DNA of 64,000 nt from Ravibacter sp037191015 (GTDB taxonomy: Bacteria > Bacteroidota > Bacteroidia > Cytophagales > Spirosomataceae). Below the pieces are notes generated by a model, which saw only the letters and a program-made list of their open reading frames with translations, had not been told where the DNA came from and made no database searches. Each line of letters opens with the position of its first letter. Position 1 is the first letter of the stretch. Where the stretch lies: the NCBI GenBank assembly GCA_037191015.1, contig JBBCKD010000010.1:186001-250000 (forward strand), in the 5' to 3' direction. Positions 24,417 through 32,140 of the stretch are shown here, one piece after another. The position numbers and the translations under genes are program-made.

Positions 24417-27410
24417 CTACTCCTTTGAAATATCGTTAGTATCAAGCCAGTCTTTGCCTTCTTTTAGGATATCAGTTAGTAGATTTAAATTCGGAGATAA
24501 TGTTTGACCCCGATTATACTTTTTTATTAATATTTCAAAATCATACTTGTCTATAAATACTTCTAAATTTCGAATAAGGCTTTTGAAAAATAAAAGCTTA
24601 GAGGTTGCCATAGCCTCCTCTAATAAAAGCACAATTAAATAGCTTGATGCCGCTGCCTGCCAAAGCACGATATCTTCATTGTTGGATTCATCCCGCTGGC
24701 TTAAAGCAACCAGATCGAAATACAAACGCTCTGAATCTGAAATAGAGGAAGAACCGTAAAAAGTGATCAGGTTAAACGATGCTAGAGCCTGCCTAAGCAT
24801 GATTTCTTTGTTGGAATTATCCCGGTGGTTCAAAGCAACCAGGTCGGAATACAAACGCTCTAAATTCGAAAAAGAGGAAGAGTCGTAAAAGTTGGTCATG
24901 TTAAACGCTGCTTCGGCCTGCCTGAGCACGATTTCTTCATTGGAATTATATCGTCGGCTTAAAGCAACAAGATCAGCATATAGGCGCTCTGCTTCCAAAC
25001 ATAAAGAAGAATCGCAAGAATGGATCAGGTAATACGCTGCTTTTACCTGCCAAAGCACAATTTCTTCATTGGAGTCATATCGCCGGCTTAAAGCAACAAG
25101 ATCAGCATATAAGCGCTCTGAATCCGAAAAAGAGGAGGAACGGTAGTCAGTGATCAGGATATACGCGACTTTTGCCAGGCGAAGCACGATTTCTTCATTG
25201 GAATCATATCGTCGGCTTAAAGCAACAAGGTCGACATACAAGCGCTCTGCTTCCGAAAAAGAGGAAGAGGACCCATAGTAGTCGATCAGGTTAGACGCTG
25301 TTTTGCTCCAGTTTCCCCAAACTTCTTCGCCAGCGGTCTCCGGCGGTTTGCTGCTGGTAAGCAATTGAATCACCCGTTGGTTAGAAAATCCATTTAAATC
25401 AGTAAACGTACTCCATACGTTCCACCAGGTATTTTCAGAACGCAGCAGCCAGGCCTTATCCAAAATACTTTGAGTTGTTGCGCTGCCCTTGAATCTATCT
25501 TTTAAAAGAGAATCTAATCTTGACAATACATAATACTCTCCGACCAGATCGGGCTTCAAACCCTCATACATTACGCCGTAATCCCCGGCATCGCTAACAT
25601 CCGACATCAGCCTGTAGAGTGATTCGTCCGGCTGATCCATAGGCAGCCAGCCGTTCTTTTCGGAAAACAATGCTATTAAACTATCTACTGTTAATCCTCC
25701 GGTAAGCGTGGTCAGAAGCAGCAAGTTTTTATGTCCTTCACGGATCTTTTCATCCTGCCATTTCGGGTGTTTAGACCAGATATCCTTTTCCTCCCGTCTT
25801 AGCAGGTCGGCAAGAAGATCATGAACGTCCCACTTCCTGATATCCTGATTTTCGGCTATGGCCATCCCGGCAAAAAAGGCAAATAGCGGCCGCATTTTAG
25901 GATCAATACGGAGCAGGTTCGCTAATATTTCATCTTTATTTTTAGGCAAACTCTTATGTTCTTTCCGGTGTACCTCAGCAATGATACTCCAAAGGTGTTC
26001 CTGCTCAAAAGGAGGCAGTTCCAATGGCTCTGGAGGATTGTTGGTTGAAAACGCTCCCAGTGCAATAGCCGGATCTGCAGCAAAATTTCTCAACTTATCC
26101 TCATCGATTTCCCGCTCCAAAAGCAGCAGCCGCACCGGCATGTCCGAAGGCTTGTTTTGCTCAGCCCTGCTCAGTTCACCGATCAGTTTCTCGACCAGGT
26201 CGAGCTGGCTTCCGGCGTTTTCGATCACGATAAGCGTTTTGCGCTGTGGATACCACTGGCTCCAGTTAAAACCTGCTATCTGTCTCTGTTCCAGAACGCC
26301 TGCATACCAATTTGCCAGTCGGGCCTGCAGGCAAAGTTCCAGCGCCAGCCTGCTCTTCCCAATTCCACCCGGCCCGGTGACCATCCACCAGGTGAATTTC
26401 CTGCCAGACTTCCCGATCAGAAAATCCCACAACCGGTTCATCTCCTCTTCCCGCTGAATAAAGCTGGTATAACGAAGCTCGCATCGGTAGCTGAAGTCTT
26501 TTCGTCCGCTCAGGGTGCTATAGTCGGGAACCGTCAGGCTCGGCTCGAGCATTGCCCCTAAACGCGCTTTAAACGCTGCATCTTTGGCTACAAAATCATT
26601 GAACTGGTAGGCAAACCCGCGTAATTTATCCGTTATCCATTGCTGGGTGCGAGCAAGGCTTTTCTGTATTTCACCATCTGCTTCTTTCCTCAAAATGACT
26701 TTTTCTATAGACTCTGCAAGGAGTCGCAACGCTTCCTGGTTTTCGTGATTGACACGGGCGTTGTACTCCAGCAAATGCACGTAATAAATCGTTTTTGCTT
26801 TTTCGTCCCGCTTAAGTTCTTCATTGACATATTTCCGGATGTGTGTTTCCAGATCTTTCACAACACAATCAGCCAGCTTTTGTGCGATATCGTCGTCAAT
26901 TTCCGGGATAAGCGTTTTTCCGTCCTCTGTCTCTCCATGCGACAACAATATAACCTCCTTTATCAGGGAGCGAATGAAAGCTTCACGATTGACGGCATAC
27001 TCGGTTATGGCCTCATAGCTGTTGATATGCCCGGACAATTGAACAGCCAGTGATTGGAAAAACAGCTCTGCCTGTCTCTTTTCCGGCCCTTTTAAGTTAT
27101 AGCCGGCGATAAACTCTGCCCTCAGGGTTTTGCAGCCAACCGAGATCGCTTCGGCAAAAGCTTTTTCCAGGTTCTCGTTTAAGCCATAACTGGCTGTTTC
27201 CCACAGCTGATCGTAGTAATCTTTTAATTTATTGCCGGAAAGCCCGGTAACGATTTTCCCGAGGGCTTTTACATGCTGCTCATCCACACCCATTTGGCTT
27301 AAGGCTTCCCGTACGTCGGTATTACCGCCCATTCCATCGACAAGAAGGGATAACCCTAAACACGCACCAAACTTACCAAGTATGGGGGCTGCCTTTTTAC
27401 TTCTTTGCAT
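24417..27410 (-). CDS. STAND NTPase with near-identical C-terminal repeats
   Basis: This 997-residue protein is built like bacterial NLR/STAND proteins. Residues 1-300 are alpha-helical, of unknown type, with a short hydrophobic stretch near 12-25. The NTPase domain follows: Walker A TGPGGIGKSRLAL at about 345-357 and a Walker-B-like strand KTLIVIENA at 391-399, in which the usual acidic residues are partly replaced. A helical/winged-helix-like part (KMRPLFAFFAGMAIAE near 505-520) connects to the C-terminus. Residues 722 to about 936 are five 43-residue units beginning ERLYxDLVAL, each predicted as paired helices (TPR-like), very similar to each other. By analogy with Avs and other STAND proteins, the repeats would sense a phage or stress ligand and the N-terminus would be the effector. 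That role is inference; neither effector nor ligand is recognised. Confidence 0.8.
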   Translation of the reverse strand: MQRSKKAAPILGKFGACLGLSLLVDGMGGNTDVREALSQMGVDEQHVKALGKIVTGLSGNKLKDYYDQLWETASYGLNENLEKAFAEAISVGCKTLRAEFIAGYNLKGPEKRQAELFFQSLAVQLSGHINSYEAITEYAVNREAFIRSLIKEVILLSHGETEDGKTLIPEIDDDIAQKLADCVVKDLETHIRKYVNEELKRDEKAKTIYYVHLLEYNARVNHENQEALRLLAESIEKVILRKEADGEIQKSLARTQQWITDKLRGFAYQFNDFVAKDAAFKARLGAMLEPSLTVPDYSTLSGRKDFSYRCELRYTSFIQREEEMNRLWDFLIGKSGRKFTWWMVTGPGGIGKSRLALELCLQARLANWYAGVLEQRQIAGFNWSQWYPQRKTLIVIENAGSQLDLVEKLIGELSRAEQNKPSDMPVRLLLLEREIDEDKLRNFAADPAIALGAFSTNNPPEPLELPPFEQEHLWSIIAEVHRKEHKSLPKNKDEILANLLRIDPKMRPLFAFFAGMAIAENQDIRKWDVHDLLADLLRREEKDIWSKHPKWQDEKIREGHKNLLLLTTLTGGLTVDSLIALFSEKNGWLPMDQPDESLYRLMSDVSDAGDYGVMYEGLKPDLVGEYYVLSRLDSLLKDRFKGSATTQSILDKAWLLRSENTWWNVWSTFTDLNGFSNQRVIQLLTSSKPPETAGEEVWGNWSKTASNLIDYYGSSSSFSEAERLYVDLVALSRRYDSNEEIVLRLAKVAYILITDYRSSSFSDSERLYADLVALSRRYDSNEEIVLWQVKAAYYLIHSCDSSLCLEAERLYADLVALSRRYNSNEEIVLRQAEAAFNMTNFYDSSSFSNLERLYSDLVALNHRDNSNKEIMLRQALASFNLITFYGSSSISDSERLYFDLVALSQRDESNNEDIVLWQAAASSYLIVLLLEEAMATSKLLFFKSLIRNLEVFIDKYDFEILIKKYNRGQTLSPNLNLLTDILKEGKDWLDTNDISKE
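24603..25247 (-). repeat. Five 129-bp tandem repeats inside the STAND gene
   Basis: The units start at 25247, 25118, 24989, 24860 and 24731 on the minus strand, exactly 129 bp (43 codons) apart. Units 1-3 share long identical stretches (for example around the codons for DLVALSRRY and SNEEIVL); units 4 and 5 are more diverged, and unit 5 loses register near its end by one extra residue (SNNEDIVL). The period is in frame, so unit gain or loss by recombination would keep the protein intact. Confidence 0.9.
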
Positions 27411-27690
27411 AAATATAGCCAGTTAAAGGAAGGAATAGGGTTTTTCAGAAATTAGCTATTCAGCCACTCCTAATATAGGCATTGCAGAGAGAAGCACGAC
27501 GATATTATGCGACGTTTTCGCATAGCATAGGAGAATCCGGAAGATTACAGCTCGCAGTAGAGGAAAGCCGGGTGACGGGTCTTCTGCTTAGGCATAGCCC
27601 CTCTTAATCTGTCGAACACAATCTAAAGCGCTTTCAAGTGCTAAAACAGGATGGACCTTCAATAGTTTTAGGTATGTTTTAGGAAACATC
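27411..27690. other. Intergenic stretch upstream of the STAND gene
   Basis: I find no convincing gene in this stretch. It contains one clean small hairpin, TATGCGA at 27506-27512 pairing with TCGCATA at 27518-27524 around a 5-nt loop, of unknown role. The STAND promoter should lie here, but I see no good TAnnTTTG box at the right distance on the minus strand. Confidence 0.5.
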
Positions 27691-27723
27691 AAAAAAGCCA
27701 GCTACATTCTCATGTAACTGGCT
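27691..27723 (-). terminator. Terminator of the tRNA-fMet gene
   Basis: On the minus strand AGCCAG (read 27723 to 27718) and TACA pair with TGTA and CTGGCT (ending 27696), with one mismatch inside and a 6-nt loop. Six T residues follow at 27696-27691. It lies 12 nt beyond the tRNA 3' end and is a standard rho-independent terminator. Confidence 0.85.
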
Positions 27724-27734
27724 GATTTTCAGTG

Positions 27735-27807
<73 letters not shown>

Positions 27808-27829
27808 GTATTGTTATGTAATGGGACTG

Positions 27830-27859
27830 CAAAGGTAGTAAAGAATTTTTAAAAAACAA
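27830..27859 (-). promoter_or_regulatory. Promoter of tRNA-fMet
   Basis: On the minus strand TTG (27859-27857) and TACCTTTG (27837-27830) are separated by 19 bp. Transcription would start about 15 nt upstream of the mature tRNA 5' end. Confidence 0.75.
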
Positions 27860-27860
27860 C

Positions 27861-27868
27861 TAACTTTG
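27861..27868 (+). promoter_or_regulatory. -7 box for era-der
   Basis: TAACTTTG matches the TAnnTTTG consensus and lies 47 bp before the era start. No clear TTG is seen 19-21 bp upstream; that space is taken by the divergent tRNA-fMet promoter. The two promoters face away from each other within 40 bp. Confidence 0.45.
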
Positions 27869-27915
27869 CAGAAGCATTTTCTTCTCAGACAAATTTTTTA
27901 GAAAACCAGCATATT

Positions 27916-28833
27916 TTGGAAGCGAATCATGTCAGTCAGCCGGGCAAGCAGCGTTCGGGTTTTGTGAGCATCATAGGAAAGCCTAATGTAGGCAAATCGA
28001 CTTTGATGAATGTCCTGGTAGGGGAGTCGCTTTCGATCGTGACCTCCAAGGCGCAGACGACCCGCCACCGGATAATGGGTATCCTGAATGGCGTTAGCGA
28101 CGGGGCACCCTTTCAACTGGTGTATTCAGATACCCCGGGTATCCTGAGATCTTCCTATAAGCTCCACGATTCCATGATGGCGTTCGTAAAAGGATCGCTG
28201 GAAGATGCGGATGTTATCCTGTTTGTAACCGAACCGGGAGAAAAGGCTGCGAGCCACGAGGCGCTGCCCCTGCTGGAAAGGGCCGACGCGCCGGTAGTGC
28301 TGGTGCTTAATAAAATGGACCTTTCCGGCCAGGAGGAGATCGAGGCGAAGATCGCCGAATGGAAAGAGGTTATAAATCCTGTTCATGTCGCCGTCATATC
28401 GGCGCTTCACCGTCATAATACGGAAGGGATCCTGGACATCCTGGTCAACCTGCTGCCCGAGCATCCCGCTTACTTTCCCGACGATGACCTTACCGACAGG
28501 CCTGAAAGGTTTTTTGCGTCTGAGATCATAAGGGAAAAGATCTTCCTCAATTACAAGCAGGAAATACCTTACAGCAGTGAGGTCGTGATCCAGGAATTTA
28601 AGGAAAAAGAAGATCTCATCGTGATCCTGGCGGAAATCCTGGTGGAGCGCAACAGCCAGAAAGGCATTGTGATAGGAGAAAAGGGGGCGATGCTGAAAAA
28701 GATAGGTATCCAGGCAAGAAAAGACCTCGAGGCTTTTTTTCAAAAAAAGGTGTTCCTGGAAACACGAGTAAAAGTTGATCCCGACTGGCGTAACAATGAG
28801 CTTCGTCTGAAGCAGCTGGGGTATAAAGAATAG
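27916..28833 (+). CDS. era: GTPase Era
   Basis: Era is an essential GTPase that helps mature 16S rRNA and assemble the 30S subunit. The 305-residue protein has G1 GKPNVGKST (about residues 22-30), the switch segment with TTRHRIMGI, G3 DTPG, and G4 NKMD near 134. The C-terminal KH domain shows GEKGAMLKKIGIQARKDLE and ends DPDWRNNELRLKQLGY. The start is TTG at 27916, in line with the -7 box upstream; no ATG precedes the G1 motif at a suitable place. der follows 4 nt later. Confidence 0.97.
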   Translation: MEANHVSQPGKQRSGFVSIIGKPNVGKSTLMNVLVGESLSIVTSKAQTTRHRIMGILNGVSDGAPFQLVYSDTPGILRSSYKLHDSMMAFVKGSLEDADVILFVTEPGEKAASHEALPLLERADAPVVLVLNKMDLSGQEEIEAKIAEWKEVINPVHVAVISALHRHNTEGILDILVNLLPEHPAYFPDDDLTDRPERFFASEIIREKIFLNYKQEIPYSSEVVIQEFKEKEDLIVILAEILVERNSQKGIVIGEKGAMLKKIGIQARKDLEAFFQKKVFLETRVKVDPDWRNNELRLKQLGYKE

Positions 28834-28837
28834 CATT

Positions 28838-30148
28838 ATGGCAAATATAGTATCGATTGTAGGACGTCCCAACGTAGGGAAATCCACCTTGTTTAACAGG
28901 CTTATAGAGCAGCGCAAGGCGATTATGGATAACGAAAGCGGGGTTACCCGCGATCGTCATTACGGGTATGCCGACTGGACGGAGAAGTTTTTTACAGTCA
29001 TCGACACCGGCGGGTATGTGGTAGGTTCGGAGGATGTTTTCGAGGAGGCGATCCGTGAGCAGGTCGAGCTGGCGATAGAGGAGTCGACCGTGGTGCTTTT
29101 CATGGTGGATACGGACAGCGGTCTGACCGAGCTCGACAAGGAGTTTGCCAATGTGCTGCGGCGCTACGATAAGCCGGTGCTGATAGTCGCCAACAAGGCG
29201 GAGACCGAAAGCCGCCGGCTTACTGTGCCCGAATTCTATGAGCTGGGCCTTGACTCGGAAATCTTCGCGATTTCATCCCAAACCGGTGAAGGTACAGGCG
29301 AACTGCTCGATGCGGTGGTCGCCCATTTTAAGGAGGAAGGTAAGGAAAACCCGGAGGAGGGAATCCCGAGAATTGCCATTATCGGCAGGCCGAATGTAGG
29401 CAAGTCGTCGTTCCTCAACGTCCTGACCGGAACGGAACGAAGCATTGTGACCGATATTGCAGGCACGACCCGCGACTCTATCCATACGCACTACAAGGCA
29501 TTCGGGAAGGAGTTTATCCTGACCGATACCGCCGGTCTGAGAAGAAAGTCGAGGATCGCCGAGAGTATAGAATTTTATTCTACGCTGCGCTCAATCAGGG
29601 CCATCGAGGAGTCGGACGTGTGCGTTGTCGTGATCGATGCCGGCAGGGGACTTGAAGGGCAGGATATCAATATTATCGGGCATGCGCAGCGGGCCAAGAA
29701 AGGCGTTGTGCTGATGGTCAACAAATGGGACCTCGTCGAAAAAGATTCAAAGACTGCCGATCAATGGACGAAAACGATCAGAGAGAGGCTGGCTCCCCAG
29801 AATGACCTGCCTATCATTTTTGTTTCCGTTTTGAACAAGCAGCGGATTTTCCAGGTGATGGAAAAGGCGATGGAGGTTTTCGAGAATAAAACCAAGAAGA
29901 TATCTACTTCAAAGCTCAACGAGGTGATGCAGGCAGAGATCGAAAAGCACCATCCGCCGGCTTACAGGGGCAAGTACATCAAGATCAAGTATATGATCCA
30001 GCTGCCTTCGGCTTCTCCGAGCTTTGTATTTTTCTGCAACCACCCCAAGTACGTTCAGGAGCCGTATAAGCGCTATCTTGAAAACCGGTTGAGGGAAAAC
30101 TTCGGCTTTACAGGAGTACCGGTGTCGCTGTTTTTCAGAGACAAGTAG
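28838..30148 (+). CDS. der: GTPase Der (EngA)
   Basis: Der carries two GTPase domains in tandem and acts in 50S subunit assembly. In the 436-residue product, domain 1 has GRPNVGKSTLFNRL and DTGGY, and domain 2 has GRPNVGKSSFLNVLTG, DTAGLRRKS and NKWD. A KH-like C-terminal domain follows, with HHPPAYRGKYIKIKYMIQ and the typical end FGFTGVPVSLFFRDK. It starts 4 nt after era, so both GTPases should be one transcript. Confidence 0.98.
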   Translation: MANIVSIVGRPNVGKSTLFNRLIEQRKAIMDNESGVTRDRHYGYADWTEKFFTVIDTGGYVVGSEDVFEEAIREQVELAIEESTVVLFMVDTDSGLTELDKEFANVLRRYDKPVLIVANKAETESRRLTVPEFYELGLDSEIFAISSQTGEGTGELLDAVVAHFKEEGKENPEEGIPRIAIIGRPNVGKSSFLNVLTGTERSIVTDIAGTTRDSIHTHYKAFGKEFILTDTAGLRRKSRIAESIEFYSTLRSIRAIEESDVCVVVIDAGRGLEGQDINIIGHAQRAKKGVVLMVNKWDLVEKDSKTADQWTKTIRERLAPQNDLPIIFVSVLNKQRIFQVMEKAMEVFENKTKKISTSKLNEVMQAEIEKHHPPAYRGKYIKIKYMIQLPSASPSFVFFCNHPKYVQEPYKRYLENRLRENFGFTGVPVSLFFRDK

Positions 30149-30253
30149 GGTTTCTGCGGGCAATTATCCCGTAGTCAAACTTTCGGTCGTAAAATCATGT
30201 TTATTATCTGTGGTCTTTACGGGCTGCCTCATTAGCTAACCAGTTCACCGTTT

Positions 30254-32035
30254 GTGAAAGCGCTTTCTCATCTTAACAAATACCTGGTCAAGTATAAATG
30301 GTATCTTGTATTCGGTACGGTTTTTACGATCATCTCCAACCTTTTCGGGATATTTCCAGCACAGATAGTGCGGCAGTCGCTCGATCTGGTTAAAGACACG
30401 CTGGATATTTATTTCATTTACAGGGGATCTTCGCTCGAAGCTTCCATCAGGGAGCAGTTTTATACCGCTATCCCCTATTTCGGGCTGCTGATACTGCTCA
30501 TGGCGATCATGAAAGGCGTATTTCTCTTCATGGTAAGGCAGACCATCATCGTCATGTCGAGGCACATAGAATTCGATCTGAAGAACGAGATTTACGCCAA
30601 ATACCAGGAGCTGCCCATGCGGTTTTTCAAAAGCCATAACACGGGCGACCTGATGGCAAGGATTTCCGAAGACGTAGGGAAGGTACGCATGTATGTAGGG
30701 CCGGCGCTCATGTACGGGATCAACCTGGTCGTACTGATTGTGCTGGTCATTTCCTATATGCTTTCGGTCAGCACTGTTTTGACGTTCTATGTGCTTTTGC
30801 CTCTTCCCTTTCTTTCGGTAGCCATTTACTATGTGAACAGCGTCATCATGAAGCGCTCGGAGGCCATCCAGCAGCAGTTGTCGGAGTTGTCGACCGATGC
30901 CCAGGAGACCTTTTCCGGCATCAGGGTGATTAAGACGTTCGTTCAGGAGTCCTATTTTGCCGGTAAATTCAGGTCGGGGGCCGGAGAATTTAAAAAGCGG
31001 TCATTGTCGATGGTACGGGTCGACTCGCTTTTTTACCCGCTGGTAATGGTACTGGTAGGATTGAGCAATGTACTCGTGATTTATATCGGCGGGCAGGAGA
31101 TCATTAACGGCAGGCTTACTGCGGGGAATATCGCGGAATTCATCATCTATCTTAACATGATGACCTGGCCGGTAATGGCCATAGGCTGGACCACCAGCCA
31201 GGTACAGAGAGCTGCGGCATCGCAAGTGCGTATTAATGAGTTCCTGAACGAAAAAACTGAAATTGTCTCTGAAAAAGGACTGAAGTCGGAGGTAAAGGGG
31301 CAGCTTTCTTTCAGGAATGTAAGATTTGTATACCCTGATTCTGGAATAGTAGCCCTCAATAATTTCAATCTCGAAGTGAAAGCCGGCCAGTCTGTAGCCA
31401 TACTGGGTACGACAGGGTCGGGGAAAAGCACGCTGGCCAATCTCATTGTAAGGATGTATGATCCGGAGGGTGAGATAAGAGTCGACAATATTCCCCTGAA
31501 GGACTATGACGTAAGTTATATCAGGCGCCAGATAGGATACGTGCCCCAGGAAGTATTTCTTTTTTCGGATACGATCGAGAATAACGTCCGCTTCGGTGCT
31601 GGGGAGCTGTCGATGGAGCAGGTGGTACAGGCTGTGAAAGACGCTGATCTGTACGATAATATAATGGGCTTCCCCGAAGGGTTTCAGACCAGGCTGGGCG
31701 AAAGGGGTATCACACTTTCCGGCGGGCAGAAGCAACGTCTCTCGATAGCCCGGGCTATCGTACGGGAGCCCAAAATCCTCGTGCTGGACGACAGCCTTTC
31801 TGCCGTCGATACCCACACCGAAAATATTATATTGAATAATCTCAGTAGGATCATGAAAGGAAAAACTTCTGTTATCATATCGCACAGGGTTTCTTCCGCG
31901 AAACTTGCCGACGAGATCGTAGTGCTTGATGACGGTGAAATTGTGGAAACCGGGTCTCACGAAAGCCTGATGGCCAGGAATGGCGTATATTTTGAGCTGC
32001 ACGAAAAGCAGCTTAAGACTGAAGAGATCGGGTAA
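30254..32035 (+). CDS. ABC half-exporter with degenerate ATP site
   Basis: This 593-residue fusion of a six-helix membrane domain (residues 1-320) with an ATPase domain resembles MsbA/MdlA-type exporters. The ATPase has Walker A GTTGSGKST, Q-loop YVPQEVFLFSDT, signature LSGGQKQR, and H-loop ISHR. The Walker B strand reads ILVLDDSLSAVD: Asp stands where the catalytic Glu is usual. That substitution is typical for one partner of heterodimeric exporters, so a second half-transporter with a complete site may exist elsewhere. The start is GTG at 30254. The substrate is unknown; lipids or drugs are the common cargo of this group. Confidence 0.92.
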   Translation: MKALSHLNKYLVKYKWYLVFGTVFTIISNLFGIFPAQIVRQSLDLVKDTLDIYFIYRGSSLEASIREQFYTAIPYFGLLILLMAIMKGVFLFMVRQTIIVMSRHIEFDLKNEIYAKYQELPMRFFKSHNTGDLMARISEDVGKVRMYVGPALMYGINLVVLIVLVISYMLSVSTVLTFYVLLPLPFLSVAIYYVNSVIMKRSEAIQQQLSELSTDAQETFSGIRVIKTFVQESYFAGKFRSGAGEFKKRSLSMVRVDSLFYPLVMVLVGLSNVLVIYIGGQEIINGRLTAGNIAEFIIYLNMMTWPVMAIGWTTSQVQRAAASQVRINEFLNEKTEIVSEKGLKSEVKGQLSFRNVRFVYPDSGIVALNNFNLEVKAGQSVAILGTTGSGKSTLANLIVRMYDPEGEIRVDNIPLKDYDVSYIRRQIGYVPQEVFLFSDTIENNVRFGAGELSMEQVVQAVKDADLYDNIMGFPEGFQTRLGERGITLSGGQKQRLSIARAIVREPKILVLDDSLSAVDTHTENIILNNLSRIMKGKTSVIISHRVSSAKLADEIVVLDDGEIVETGSHESLMARNGVYFELHEKQLKTEEIG

Positions 32036-32140
32036 ACCACCCTTGTTTGCCCCAATTGACTTATAAAATAACACGAAGCTCAACTACTTCGGGGTACGCG
32101 ATCCGCGTGCTTCTGATTTTCCTTTATACCAGCAGATCAT

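Noticed and set aside
24603..25247. CRISPR array
   Set aside because: The repeats are long (129 bp), without spacers, and lie in frame within a protein gene. No other spaced repeats suggest CRISPR anywhere in the window.
27571..27610. GAGGAAAG followed by GCCGGG-like text, resembling a piece of RNase P RNA
   Set aside because: Only one short motif fits, one base is missing from it, and the stretch between genes is too short for the full RNA; no other conserved RNase P blocks are seen.
31001..32083. Long open frame of about 360 codons antisense to the ABC exporter gene
   Set aside because: It has no recognisable domains and mirrors the codon pattern of the clear ABC ATPase on the other strand; several similar antisense frames elsewhere were dropped for the same reason.
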